Below, piece after piece: positions 12,481 through 23,843 of a stretch of 64,000 nucleotides of DNA. This stretch comes from Amphirosellinia nigrospora (lineage: Eukaryota > Ascomycota > Sordariomycetes > Xylariales > Xylariaceae). The notes below the pieces were generated by a model that saw nothing but the letters and a program-made list of their open reading frames with translations, searched no databases and was not told the origin of the DNA. The stretch is taken from contig SCHM01000001.1 of the NCBI GenBank assembly GCA_004123355.1, positions 10,488,193-10,552,192 on the forward strand, given 5' to 3'. Both the position numbers and the translations under genes were made by a program. Numbering within the stretch: the first letter of the stretch is position 1; each line of letters starts with the position of its first letter.

Positions 12481-13405
12481 CTATTGATGATCTATCGTAT
12501 TCCTAGCTGACGATTGGCTCCGATCAATTTTGAGTATCTTGTACATAATATCTGTTCTGACAGTAAACTTTTGACCAGCAATCACATTATCACCAGAATG
12601 TTTCAATCGGGAATGTTGGAAGATGAGGACTCGGCCAGCCTTTGGATTTACATCCAACTTGCGAGATTCGTCTCGTGACAAAAACGATGTCGCCCCTCCA
12701 ATAAGATCCACGCCAGGGCCGACTTCCTGTTGCGAATCGTTCAAGTACAGATGGACGGTCATGTACGTCTGAACCATATCGCCCTCGGGCGTCGTCTCGC
12801 CATATGCGCCATCACAATGAGGCTTGAAGAACTGGCCTGGCCCATATTTGAGGAACCGGAGGCGTCTGTTCACCTTGTAGAACTCATGCTTTGTCTTCTT
12901 ACCGACACGTCGATGGAGAGTCCAGGGACCGTTGAGAGCTTCTCCTGGATCTCGGGAAGGGCTACCATGCGTGCCCATAGCCGGTCAACGATTTCCTGGT
13001 TGTCCCAGATGATGCGATCGCTCTTGCGATAGTCGGGGACTTCTACCTCGTAGCCGCCGCCGATATTAACGAGAGCCGGCTTCCATGATGAATTGCCTTC
13101 TTTGTCTTCATCCATGACGCTTTCTTCGGCAAGCTCGAGCAGCTGGGTGCACTCGGAGGGGCTGAGAACGTTGTCGAGGACGACGGCATAGCAGCCCTTG
13201 TACTCGGAAGAACCGAGCTCTCAAAGTCGATGGGCGTGTGGGTGATCGGTTGGGCGTCCGCTGGGTCTGCCTTTAGGAAGTCAACAGGTATGGCGACATC
13301 TTTGGACCTGTAGACTGTTTTCACGGGTGCGGCTGGTTGTTTCTTCTTCGCTGGTTGGTTGTTGCCCACGAGCTTATCCTTCATCTTAATAATTTCACCC
13401 AGCAT
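12481..13405 (-). CDS. Prolyl 4-hydroxylase-type 2-oxoglutarate/Fe(II) dioxygenase
   Basis: This is a predicted 2-oxoglutarate-dependent hydroxylase of the P4H superfamily. The start at 13405 (MLGEIIKMKDKLVGNN) precedes a Lys/Pro-rich leader without a clear signal peptide. The catalytic core follows: RFLKYGPGQFFKPHCDG with the first iron His and Asp, then GRVLIFQHSRLKHSGD with the distal His region, and KFTVRTDIMYK with the 2-oxoglutarate-binding Arg. The middle (EVPDYRKSDRIIWDN) is also typical. Two one-base losses interrupt it, near 13210 and near 12917. Restoring frame continuity there gives one uninterrupted family member of about 300 residues. The substrate is unknown. Confidence 0.82.
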
Positions 13406-14603
13406 CTTCTAAATGGTAATTGGTGTGAATTGTGCCGATTTTAGATAGGATTGATCTTGATGATTCTAAGGGAAGGGTTGAACTATTTTCTAACAGTCCT
13501 GACAGGTTTTAGAACTTACCAATATATATACCTGTCTAGATCCTACTTAAGAGAGATAGTTGAGGACAACAATCATGCTGAAATAAGGTTGCCTGCTGTT
13601 ACTTGTAGGTGTTTTTCATTTCGTACCATGTTGTAGAGGCGCAGCGCGGTAAGCAGCCTGTCGGTAAGCCTAGGGCTCTGGCGTGGTGGGTTTCAGCTTA
13701 CAGGGGTTCATTCCATCGCGGCCTTCCCCAGAATGAACAGGCAGCTTTATAATTTAGTAACAGGGCAAACTCTCAACTACTATAGAACTCTAATCCAATA
13801 GGCAACCAGATTGTCTCATCTTAACCTACTTAAATAATATATGTGGCCTATTATGTAAGATATTAGGAACACAATACGTAAGATGCAAGAGGTGAGTTCA
13901 CACGATAGCGCCACGCACTAGCCACAGCCAGTGGTAGAAGGATCAACCAGTCATCGATCGACGCTGCATAATGGTCTAATTCTGTAGATATGCGTTGGCC
14001 GCCACATCATATCCGGCGAGGGACGTGTCTGAACTGACGGATTGGTTGGGCGCCGTTTAAGATTGGTGATAATGCCGGTGACCTTGGAATATGTCGGAAT
14101 GCAGAACACCACTGGCTCCAGCATAACGCATGATTACTCGGATACGTGACGCGACCAGGTATCACATTGGACGGACTTCTACCTCACCGCATGAGAGAGG
14201 GTTCTGTTCAGTCGAGCTACTGACTCGAGTTTCATTCTTCCCTATTCCCCTGCCGCCGCCCTATTTCTGGGGCGGGAGGGTATTGGCTAAATCACTCCGA
14301 CTGGATGCATATACAATGAATCACCGGACTTGCTTACCTACTTAAGGTAGGTAGGCAATAGTGAGCTTAAGGTATCTGAAGCTCAACAGAACTGGGCCAG
14401 CACACCGATACAATAACAAAGTTGGAACATTGGGTATCAAAATGGGGCCTTGACGTTGGCTACCGCCGACATATATATGCCTTACTGTTCAGGCCATGAT
14501 ATCCTTTGGTCTTTCGAAATATCGCGGGTGACCTCAAACGAACTACCCCATCACTCACCAAAAAGCAAGCATCAATACCAACACCGAGTACATTATTCTC
14601 GAC
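13406..14603. other. Intergenic with a short inverted repeat
   Basis: No gene is supported. Near 14336-14352 an ACCTAC/GTAGGT inverted repeat with a five-base centre stands out. Similar TAGGTAGG-like tracts recur elsewhere between genes. Confidence 0.45.
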
Positions 14604-15715
14604 ATGGCCCCAAAACATGGGGTTGCCCTTAATGAGAAGTTGTGGCCTCCTGAGAAGCACTACCGTAAGCAATTCTCGAAACCAGTTTCTTTGTGTCCGA
14701 AAAACTTTCAGGGCAGGAGGTTTCCCTTTTCTTTAAGACAAGACAGTGTTCAGAATTTGCTGTTCTAAACTTCACTACCAGCCCCAAATTGCATAAGCTA
14801 ACTCCGAGGGTTGCAGTCAAAGTTCGCTTCAGGAATGGCCACGAGTGGCAAAGAAGCCTAGTGCGCGAAGTTATCAAGAAACATTACAACCAAATACCCA
14901 TGCGCATCAGATTTCAGTTCCTCGAGGACAAGAATCCTAGTCCATCCGATATTCGCGTGAAATTCTCAAGCGAGACGAAGTCTTTGATTGGACGCGACGC
15001 TGAGAAGCACCGTGGGGAGACGACCTTGTGGCTCAACCTGAACAGCAACATCAAAGACAAAGAAGAGAGGAGATTGAAGAGGCAAGGTGACATCTTGCAT
15101 GAGTTCGGCCATGCGCTCGGAATGGAACATGAACATTCACATCCGACTGCAAGCTGAAGTGGGATTGGAGAGCCCTTCAAGGCAGAACGGGATGGGACGC
15201 TAAAAAGGTGCATGCAAACTACGACAAGATATATTCTGCTAAGGGAAGCTGGCCCCGTATGATCCGAAGTCCATCATGCACTATTCTGTTCACAGAGGAG
15301 ACACCGTGCGGGGAGAACTACGATACCTTCAAACAATAAGCTTTCGGACGGCGATAAGAAGTTCCTTGCTACCATATACCCCGTCAGAAAGCCTAAACCC
15401 TCCACGGATCTCGTTCGACCTCGAAAACTAATGGATGAAGGGAAACTGGACAAGTATCACCGAACGAAACAGGACAGACATCATAACCATGTCTACAAAA
15501 TCACTGGCACGGTAGTATGTGCTAGCAATAACAAGTACAGTGCTATGGCTTTCGGTAAAGACGCGTTTGTTGGTGTTAGCGACAAAAACTGCATTGCTAT
15601 GGCTACAAGCAGCGGCGGCGCAGGCGCATTTGTTAGCGTCCGTGGTAATAAGTATAGTACTGTGGCTATACACATAAGTAGCCGCGGTGGCATATTTGCT
15701 TCTATCAATGGATAG
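14604..15715 (+). CDS. Astacin-like (M12A-type) zinc metallopeptidase with repeated C-terminus
   Basis: This is a predicted zinc endopeptidase of the metzincin type. The start at 14604 (MAPKHGVALNEKLWPPEKHY) and an intron about 14664-14711 lead to VAVKVRFRNGHEWQRS. The zinc motif HEFGHALGMEHEHSHP has the HExxHxxGxxH pattern, and SIMHYS is the Met-turn. LSDGDKKFLATIYP closes the catalytic domain. After a basic linker there is an unusual tail of three related units of about 20 residues (NKYSAMAFG..., KNCIAMATSSGG..., NKYSTVAIHISSRGG...). There is no signal peptide, so secretion is not evident. One-base shifts occur near 15150, 15257, 15312 (G run) and 15337. The peptidase call is strong; whether the gene is intact is not clear. 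Confidence 0.8.
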
Positions 15716-16923
15716 TAACGATTTATGGTTGTTGCTAGCTAGGCGTGCGAAGGCTGTTCCCATATTCTATAGGGTTTGGTTTACCACCATGTAATAGGCG
15801 TGTGTCCTCGACGCAAACTCGGCATCAATATTGAGTTGCTGTATCAGCGAGTATTAGGTAGCTAATACCGTGTTCATGAATATCATGATTGGGCAACATG
15901 GTGCTTGTGTGTGAGATATAGGCCGTCCGAGGTTGTTGTATTCAGCTAGAGCATTAAGAAAGCCAGCAGACTTGCGAATAACGGAGTCGAAAAAATTCAA
16001 TAATTAAACTCATTGGCTTATACCGTACCAGAAATCCAGTGGTCTGATCCCCGTCTAAACCCGGGCAGCGAGGAGTTAATATACGGATTTGGCAGTGCAA
16101 CAAAAGCCATCATAGCGTACCGGGTTTGAGCTCTCGGTCTACCCGCCGACCGGGGCGAAAATAAGGGGACTGACAACAGTGCAAGCAAAGGAGAGCATAA
16201 ACGGGAAAGGGTTAATAGTTATATACACGTCTTTCCACTTTCGCAAAAGCCAAGGCTTGTCGGCCTGTTGCCTTCAAGTCAATAAAGAGTCTAGACTCGC
16301 AGTAGAGAGATTGAAGGCGCCGAATTTAATTTGCGGATCGGTACCAAGTGGACCCCTTTTCGGGAACATGAATCAGAACTTGACCCCAACTGTCTAAGCC
16401 CCCTAGTTCAGGGAAACAACTCAATATCGACACAACGTTGCTCTTGATACGAATTTGAAGAAAAGGGTCTCAACGAATGGGTTGTCTGAATGTCCAGTAA
16501 AAATGAGCCATGACACACCAATATATTCTCTCCACCATACGCGCGTCCCGAGAACAACGAGATGTGGGTTTTGAGGCTGACAGGCGCCTGCGGGTCGCTA
16601 ATACGAGTTTCGGTGGCGTCGGGATCTGCCATTCTGAACAGTTTCGTGGGTCGAATCGGCCCACTACCCGTTGAATCCGTCCCTGTTTTTGACCCAGGGT
16701 GATGACGATGATGAGATCCCTGACTCGGATCCAGATCTCGAATGATGCCCGATTATATGTATGAAATGCTGATCCTTTTCGAGTTTCTCTTTTAGTTTTC
16801 AATTATCTGCATCTCTCATCTGGAGTTTGATTTTGCTTTACTCCAATTACACTCGTTTAGAGCAACCATAGACTTGCACTTACACCTGAATCTCGTCACT
16901 GTGCTTGTAATTCATAATTCAGA
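15716..16923. other. Intergenic upstream of GH17
   Basis: Only short frames occur. One on the - strand (about 16408-16632, starting MADPDATETRISD) is the longest, but nothing in it is recognisable. A pyrimidine/AT mixture precedes the GH17 start. Confidence 0.45.
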
Positions 16924-17940
16924 ATGCGTTTCTCTTCCGCCATCGTCGCCTTAGCGGCATCTGTCGGCATTGCTGACGCTGCTGCTGTCCCTGCCAACAC
17001 TGGCATCAAAGGCTTCAACTATGGCGCCTTTTTCCTTAACCAGCAGGCGAAGGTGAAGGCAGACTTTGCCTACGAGTTTAACCGCGCCAAGTCAATGCCT
17101 GGTACTAGCGGTTGGACGAGTGCTCGTCTGTACACAATGGGTATGTCTCCCTTTACGGTTGTAAGAGGATGAGCTGCTAACCCAAGTGTCTTCAGTTCAA
17201 TGGGGAACCCAGTCCAATGTGATAGAAGCCATTCCAGCAGCGATCGACACCAACACCAAGCTACTCCTCGGCCTCTGGATTTCCGGCGGCCCGGCAGCCA
17301 TTAACAACGAGATCACCGCGCTCAAGGCTGCCATCAGCACATATGGCACCAAGTTTACCAACCTAGTCATCGGTATCTCCGTCGGTAGCGAGGATCTATA
17401 CCGAGACGCCGCTGGTGACCCTAAAAACGCGGGCACAAACGCCGCATACCTGGTCAGCAGCATCAAGAAGGTCCGCTCAGCTCTCGCCGGCACGGCGCTG
17501 GCTGGCGCGCCCATCGGCCACGTCGACACCTACGACTCGTTCCTAAACGGAACCAACAGTGCTGTCATCCCCGCGATTGACTTCATCGGCTTTGACGGCT
17601 ACCCTTACTGGGAAACACCAAGGCCAACAGCATCAACGACGCCATGACCCGATTCTATGACGGATACGACAAGACCGTGAAGCTGGCGGGTAGCAAGCCC
17701 GTCTGGGTCACCGAGACCGGCTGGCCCGTGACTGGCAAGACGAACAACCTTGCCGTCGCTAACGCCGCCAATGCTCGCGTCTACTGGCAGAAGATTGCCT
17801 GCGGCCTCATCCAGAAGAAGGTCAACCTCTTTTGGTACGGTCTGCAAGAGTCTCAGTACGGCACGGCCAGCCCTGACTTCGGTATCTACGGAGCCGGCGA
17901 CTTGGGCCAGCTTACGCCTCGCTACTCTCTCGCTTGCTAG
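16924..17940 (+). CDS. Secreted GH17 beta-1,3-glucanase
   Basis: This is a cell-wall glucanase or transglucosylase of family GH17 (Bgl2/Scw-like). The start at 16924 gives a signal peptide (MRFSSAIVALAASVGIADA), followed by IKGFNYGAFF. One intron is clear (17141-17195, GTATGT to CAG, joining YTM to VQWG). Catalytic blocks are GISVGSEDLYR (acid/base Glu) and VWVTETGWPVTG (nucleophile Glu). FIGFDGYPYW and LFWYGLQES are also family-typical. The protein ends shortly after the barrel, with no Ser/Thr-rich tail or GPI signal, at about 315 residues. A one-base loss in the GGG near 17610 breaks the frame just after FDGYPYW; the family clearly continues in the next frame. Confidence 0.9.
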
Positions 17941-18796
17941 ATGCAAATCTAGACGCTTATACGGCGGCCTAATTTAATTCTGATACGAATTACAAAGTTG
18001 GATAGATAAAAATGGTAGCATTGAATAGATGGAGCCTCTGGGTCACCTAAGTATATACTTACATCATATTAATAATACACTATTGGACTGTGTCTAGTAC
18101 GACACAGTCGGTTATAAACCATCCATCACAGACAGTCACCCTAAATTGATAGTTTGAAACTGCTATGTCGATATGAAGCCGAATTTTACTTAGCACCCAT
18201 CGACACGCAATGCGGAGCGAGCGTACGTTTATCGTGCCGATCATTGCGCTTCATTCAAATTGAATGTGATAGTCAATTGAAATGATGGGAAGGTTTCGGT
18301 TCAGGAACGGTTCACATGCTGTCGTCCCTTATCGATCCTAGAGTAATCTGCGGACATAACTGTTTCCGTTCATCTATTTCTTCTCGATTATGGTTTCATA
18401 GCAGGAGAACAACGCGCCCGTAAATTAACGAGGTTCGGGAGCGGCTGCCGAGATGCATCCCGAACCTGCTGGGTCTTCCAATTCCGACGTCGGCTTAACC
18501 CATCAGTTCAGAGCAACATTGACGTAAACTACTATCTCGCTATGCATTCTCCCGAAACGCCGACCATCGCCTTCACATATCCTACATCGCGTTTACAGTC
18601 CCTCATTTCGAGCCCCGCGTGATTGAAATAGGGCCGTGGCATTGAACGCAAGCCCCGAATTCTTTGTCGTAGATTTTTTTTTTTCACTCGATCCGTTTCT
18701 CATTGGGAAGCGTGCGTTCACGACATCGGAAGAGACGTTAGTATATCTAGAATAAGGAACACCTAGACAAGCATAATCCTATCCCAACTAGAAACA
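17941..18796. other. Intergenic
   Basis: This holds the 3' region of the GH17 gene and the promoter of the aldolase gene. A T12-like run lies near 18672, and inverted GACACAGTC-like sequence near 18090-18110. No gene is seen. Confidence 0.5.
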
Positions 18797-19906
18797 ATGG
18801 CAGCCATCCCTCCACCGGGGATCTACGTCCCCGTACCGACCTTCTTCGTCGGCAAGCAGGCGGCGAACTACAACGCAGTCGCAGCGCCGCTGGACATCGA
18901 CACACAGATCGCGCACTCGTTGTACCTTGCGCGCGCGGGCATACGGGGGCTAGTAATCCTCGGTTCCACAGGGGAAGCTATCCATTTGACGAATAAGGAG
19001 CGCTATGAAGTACTTTCAAGAGTGCGCCAGGCGTTTGAAAAGGAGGGCTTCAAGGATTATCCCATCCTCGCTGGCACGGCGACGCAGAATATCGAGGAGA
19101 CGGTCGACCAGCTGAAGAGCGCGAAGGAGGCCGGTTCACAGTGGGGTATGTGTCTCGCCCCGGGATATTTTGCCGGCGCGAGTACACAGGAGGGCATCGT
19201 GGGGTGGTTTACTGCTGTGGCCGATCAGAGTCCTATACCTATTTTGATGTAAGTGCCAGCATTAACTCTCATCTAGGCGGGTTTTATTCTATTTGTTCTC
19301 CTTTCTACATTTATCCAGGGTCTGCCGCCAAGTTTCGGATTTACTTGCTAACGGCGCGTGTGTGTGTGTGTGTGTAGATATCACTACCCGGGCGTCTCCA
19401 ACAACGTCAAGATCACGCCGTCGACGTTCGTCACCCTAGCCAAACACCCAACATCGTGGGCTGCAAGCTCTCGCACGGCGATATCTCGGTGCACGCGCAG
19501 ATCGCCTCGAACCCAGACATTGACCACGATCACTTCAGAACCTTCACAGGTCTCGGGCAGCAACTCCTTCCCGCCATCGCGGTAGGCGGAGCCGGGGCGA
19601 TCGATGGGTGTGCAGGCTTTTATCCCAAGACCGTTGTACGGCTCTATGAGCTGTCTGTGAAGAACCAGCTCTCCGAGGAAGAGCGCGCGAGCGCCGCCGG
19701 TTGCAGTTTAAGGTCAGTTCTGCTGAGGAGCTGGTTGTCAGATTTGGTACCGTCGGGATCAAGGAGGCGATTAGTCGGTTGAGAGGATTCGGTGATAGAG
19801 ATGGGACTCGATTACCCTCCACGGGGGCATCCCCGGTGGTGATGCTGAGTGGGCGAATTGGAAGGATCTGGCGGATAGTATGCAACAGGAGGAGGATAGG
19901 CTGTAA
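18797..19906 (+). CDS. DapA/DHDPS-family aldolase
   Basis: This is a class I (Schiff-base) aldolase of the dihydrodipicolinate synthase family. Fungi make lysine by the aminoadipate route, so the true reaction is probably another 2-oxoacid aldol cleavage, for example 4-hydroxy-2-oxoglutarate or a deoxy-sugar acid. Visible blocks are LGSTGEAIHLTNKER, ILAGTATQNIEETV, LIYHYPGVSNN with the catalytic Tyr, and NIVGCKLSHGD with the Schiff-base Lys, then AVGGAGAIDGCAGFYP. One intron of about 129 nt (19249-19377) ends in a (GT)n run next to the acceptor. One-base losses occur near 19451 (CCC), 19703 and 19815. The C-terminus is EWANWKDLADSMQQEEDRL. The nearby exo-polygalacturonase makes a role in galacturonate breakdown thinkable but unproven. 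Confidence 0.85.
19249..19377 (+). repeat. Intron with (GT)n microsatellite at the acceptor
   Basis: The aldolase intron ends with a run of GT dinucleotides (about 19358-19374) directly followed by AG. A purine-pyrimidine alternating tract sits where a polypyrimidine tract is normally found. Confidence 0.75.
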
Positions 19907-21556
19907 GGATACGAGGATAACGCTGATTGGTGTTTCTGTGTCTATAACAAATATAGTATAAAATTCCGTAGCAATTTAAGAGCCCAATACGGCTATCTTG
20001 AGGAATAGATTGATTACCATCAAACTAGTAACTACGAGTGAACTCGCGAGAATACCATGAAATGTATAATTAGTATATATCACGTGGGCGATTGGAATTA
20101 TACCATTGCCAGAACGTATAATGAAAGTGGCGTGCCCGTAGCTAACTGTTAAATACCTACTGTTATAGCGCTTGATTATGACTCGAGTTGTACCGCATCG
20201 AGAAATGTCTTAAGCCTACAATAGCTTTACTATCACAGAATAGCACAACATACGGCTCAGTCACACGATTTAGGACACATAACAAGAACGTAGATGTAAG
20301 CACTTACATCAACGCCTCGTACTGGATTTGTATATTTAGAAATTCAACATCTGAAATGGAGCCAGTCACATATAATTGGATGTGCTAATGCACATAAATC
20401 AGATGAATTATGGCTTCCGAGTAAACACTGTAATATCAAATGTTATGTTATTGTGAAGTGATCACATTACTATTGTACTCTAGTTGGTATTCAGCCACTT
20501 TGAGGTTTGTGTATAGGAGATAACGAACTCTCACAAGTATAATCATCAAGATGTAGTTTTTATTATGCCGTTGGTGACAATAATGAATCTGTCAAGTTCC
20601 CTCACAAGGAACCGTAAAATTTATTTGCCTGAGGCAAAAGGATGTCCCTTGTCAAGACTGCAGTCATTCTCCCAACTCTATTGGTGCCGAAGCTCGAAAC
20701 CTTGAGGAGCCCCACACCTGTCTCGGGTGAAAGTGGTGTAGAAAGCAGATAACCTTGAAGTATGAGTTTATGGAAAACGCATTATCTAAAATTAATTAAC
20801 CACTGCCTAAGTATCTGATACGAAGGAGCGATCTTGTAAGAACAACTATCCGTTGAGGCTGATCGTGGAACTAAAGCCACACTGGTAAGCTATCACGTGT
20901 TTTGTGGGGCCTGGGTACTTAAGGGGCTCTGTGGCTAGTCATCGTGATCAGGGGGCTGGATTACGCACTGTGCTTCATACGTTCTTTCCTGCCGGCCTTG
21001 ACGCTCAGAGAGACAATCATTGTTATCATATCTCAGAAACAACTGAAAGGAATTTGCGGGGAAAACCCATTCTGAATTATCAGGAGTTATTGATGTTGCG
21101 CATATTTGCTGATGGAAACCGTGCTCGTATCAAATGTGAGCAGGAAGGACTAAGGCGCTAACCCGGATTGGAAGGCTTCAGGATGTGGCTGTGCAAATTG
21201 TTCAGGCATTACGAGGCGGAACTCTGTGAACCGTGTCGCAGTAGCCACGCATTTGAAATCCGGGAGAGATGGGAACTACACTTAGGTACTGAACGACGGG
21301 CGCAAGGAATCAATCAACCCACCTCCGTCCATCATCATCCACCACCATCATTTATCGACAACCGTAGTGCCCTCGCTGTTCTTTTATGTCCGCGCTGGAT
21401 TGGAGTACGCAGGCATACAATGATCAACTCGGTTTAATTAGTCTTGCTTAGAACGAACAAACGAACAGACGAACAAACCCGCGGATTCACCACCTCGCAT
21501 CCTCGCATACTCGCATACTTCCCTGGGCTCCCTTTGTTAGCGACGCCTCGCCCAGG
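19907..21556. other. Intergenic, 1.65 kb, no convincing gene
   Basis: AT-rich to about 20900. Short frames at 20904-21161 and 21168-21437 have no recognisable features. A GAACGAACA/GACGAACA-type short repeat (about 21451-21477) and CTCGCAT repeats (about 21494-21516) lie just upstream of the Cdc50 start. Confidence 0.5.
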
Positions 21557-22930
21557 ATGGATTCGGAGTCGACCCATGAGCAGTCTCCTGCCGAGGAGAA
21601 GAAGCAGAGCAGACGACCTGCCAATACTGCTTTTCGGCAACAGCGATTAAAGGCCTGGCAGCCTATCCTGACCCCCAAGAATGTCATCTGGATCTTTTTC
21701 TCTTTGGGCGTATTCACTGCAATTGTCGGAGGACTTCTGATCTATGCCAGTCGCATGGTATGAGACACCGTGCCGACCCAACCCGATCCGACCGAGTTAG
21801 CATTGATTACTGACCGGCTGTACCTTAGGTCTCGTACATCGAAATCGACTACACAGATTGCGGCGCTAAAGCTGAGAGCGACAACAGTGTTATGCCGGCA
21901 GATCTTGTCAAGGCGAACTGGCGAGGCAATGGCTCTGCTGCCGTGACTGCGACATGGAGGAAGACGGAGAATCTGACTATCCCTTACAATGGATTCGACG
22001 TTGTCAACCGTACGAATTGCACCATACAGTTCGAGATCCTCCAAAACATGAGCGCGCCCGTGAGGATCTACTACCATCTCGATAACTTCTATCAGAATCA
22101 CCGTCGCTATGTCAACTCCTTCAATCCCGACCAGCTACTGGCCAAGAACATCACGGATTCAACGCTCGAGAACTCGAATTGCGCACCCCTCGCCACCGAA
22201 AAGATCGACGGCAAGACTTATCAGATCTACCCTTGTGGTTTGATCGCCAACTCCATCTTTAATGACACCATTGGCCAACCCTTCCGGTTGGGTGTCGGTG
22301 GAAGTAACGATAGTCGTACCTACAAGTGGAGCGAGTCATCTATTGCCTGGCAGTCCGACATGGATCTCTACGAACCCTCAAAAACCCAGACCTCAACGTT
22401 ATCATTCCGCCGCCAAACTGGCGTGAACGCTATCCTGACGGCAGATATACCGAGGATTTCCAGCCGCCCAACTTGAAGGTAGACGAACACTTATATCATG
22501 GATGCGGACTGCTGCCTTGCCTTCTTTCTACAAGCCCTGGGCCTTCAGCAACGAAACCTTGGCCGCACTTATTCCATAGACATCGTAGACAGTAAGTTAC
22601 TCTATAGTTACGCCCATCTATCTCACATCTCTAACGCAGTGCCTACTAGACTTCAACATGACCGAATATAAGGGCAGGAAGTCCATCGTGATCACAACTA
22701 CGGGCCCGCTCGGCGGCAAGAATGATGTCCCCGGCATCCTCTGGCTTGCCTTAGCCGGCTTCTTCCTCGTTATGGCTCTTGTCTTTATGATCGGCAACTT
22801 CGTCCGACCAAGAAAGCTCGGTGACCACACCCTCCTCTCCTGGAACAAGGAACAGTCTTCCGCTGCCAAGGGCAAGGGCAAGGCCCCGACTGGCCCTTCG
22901 ATCGGCATGAGCACTGGACGTGATCTATAG
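21557..22930 (+). CDS. CDC50: Cdc50/Lem3-family P4-ATPase flippase subunit
   Basis: This is the beta-subunit of phospholipid flippases, needed for ER exit and activity of P4-ATPases in the Golgi, endosomes and plasma membrane. The start at 21557 (MDSESTHEQSPAEEKKQ) gives a cytosolic N-terminus with NTAFRQQRLKAWQPILTP, a hallmark, then TM1 (VIWIFFSLGVFTAIVGGLLI). The ectodomain includes IDYTDC, YHLDNFYQNHRRYVNS, YPCGLIANSIFND and PPPNWRERYPDG, with several NxS/T sequons. TM2 is ILWLALAGFFLVMALVFMIG near the C-terminus. Introns lie at about 21758-21828 and 22592-22649. One-base losses occur near 22380 (A run), 22497 and 22552; without them the reading frame gives a normal family member. Being essential in function, it argues for sequence error rather than decay. 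Confidence 0.92.
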
Positions 22931-23843
22931 ATGGAGAGGAGTGAAAACATGGGTTCACGGCGTTATTATGGAATGGCACGGCGTCGGAGTCTCTGGGTGA
23001 ACTTGGACATGTATTCTTATGGGACTCATATCTCATTCTCTTGGGACTGTAATCTCACTGTCATGAACTGAAATCTGTATCTGTATTAGACAAACTGGTC
23101 AACACGAGACTAAACTTGGCTTGAAGTGCATTGGTGACGTACCTCTATGTATTGCACCAGACTAATGGTGTTGTAGACTGATCAGAGATGTCGAGCTGCA
23201 CGAAGAAACAAAAAGCATGCTCATTGTCATCTTAAGACTTTGAATATGAACATGAGTATATTAGTATCCAGCCAGTCTGTCGAGAGTCCGTTCTTTTAAG
23301 AAGCGTGGCAAAACGAGAACGCCGAGCCTACCAACCACCGAATCCCATCAAGGGAAACGAAAACAATACAGGTAAGCTAGTAAACAAACTAACAAAAACC
23401 CTGACCCATGGTCAAGATTTCCTAGTTCGTCTCCTCGGTCCCGCTCCTTTCGCTCCATATGCGCCTATCCCCAGTGCGACCGTTCCAAGAGAAGATCAGT
23501 GAATTTTCTTTTCCCCCTCCCTCCAGATGGTGATGGGTATTGGGTTTAGTGATATGATGTGGGCTTAGAATGTATTGTAGTGTACAGAGTGTATAGAGAG
23601 CATTGGAATACAAACACCTGGACCTTAATCGCGATTCATTCTGACTGTTGCTGAGATAAAATTTGGGAAACGAAGGATTTGATGCAATATAGATGTCGGG
23701 ATGTCACCTGTTGAATGTGGTATGACGGGGCAAGCAAGGCAGTTACTCCCAGCCTAATTGCTATGCGGATAGATAACCCACCGGCCTTCCGTCTTCATCC
23801 TTATGGTATTATTAATCCATGGCCCCAAATAGCTGAAATCATC
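22931..23843. other. Intergenic between convergent genes
   Basis: This holds the 3' ends of the Cdc50 and NASP-like genes. No coding signal beyond chance frames. Confidence 0.5.

Noticed and set aside
16030-16080. tRNA-like stretch around CCCGTCTAAACCCGGGCAGCG
   Set aside because: No complete cloverleaf or A/B box pair could be formed.
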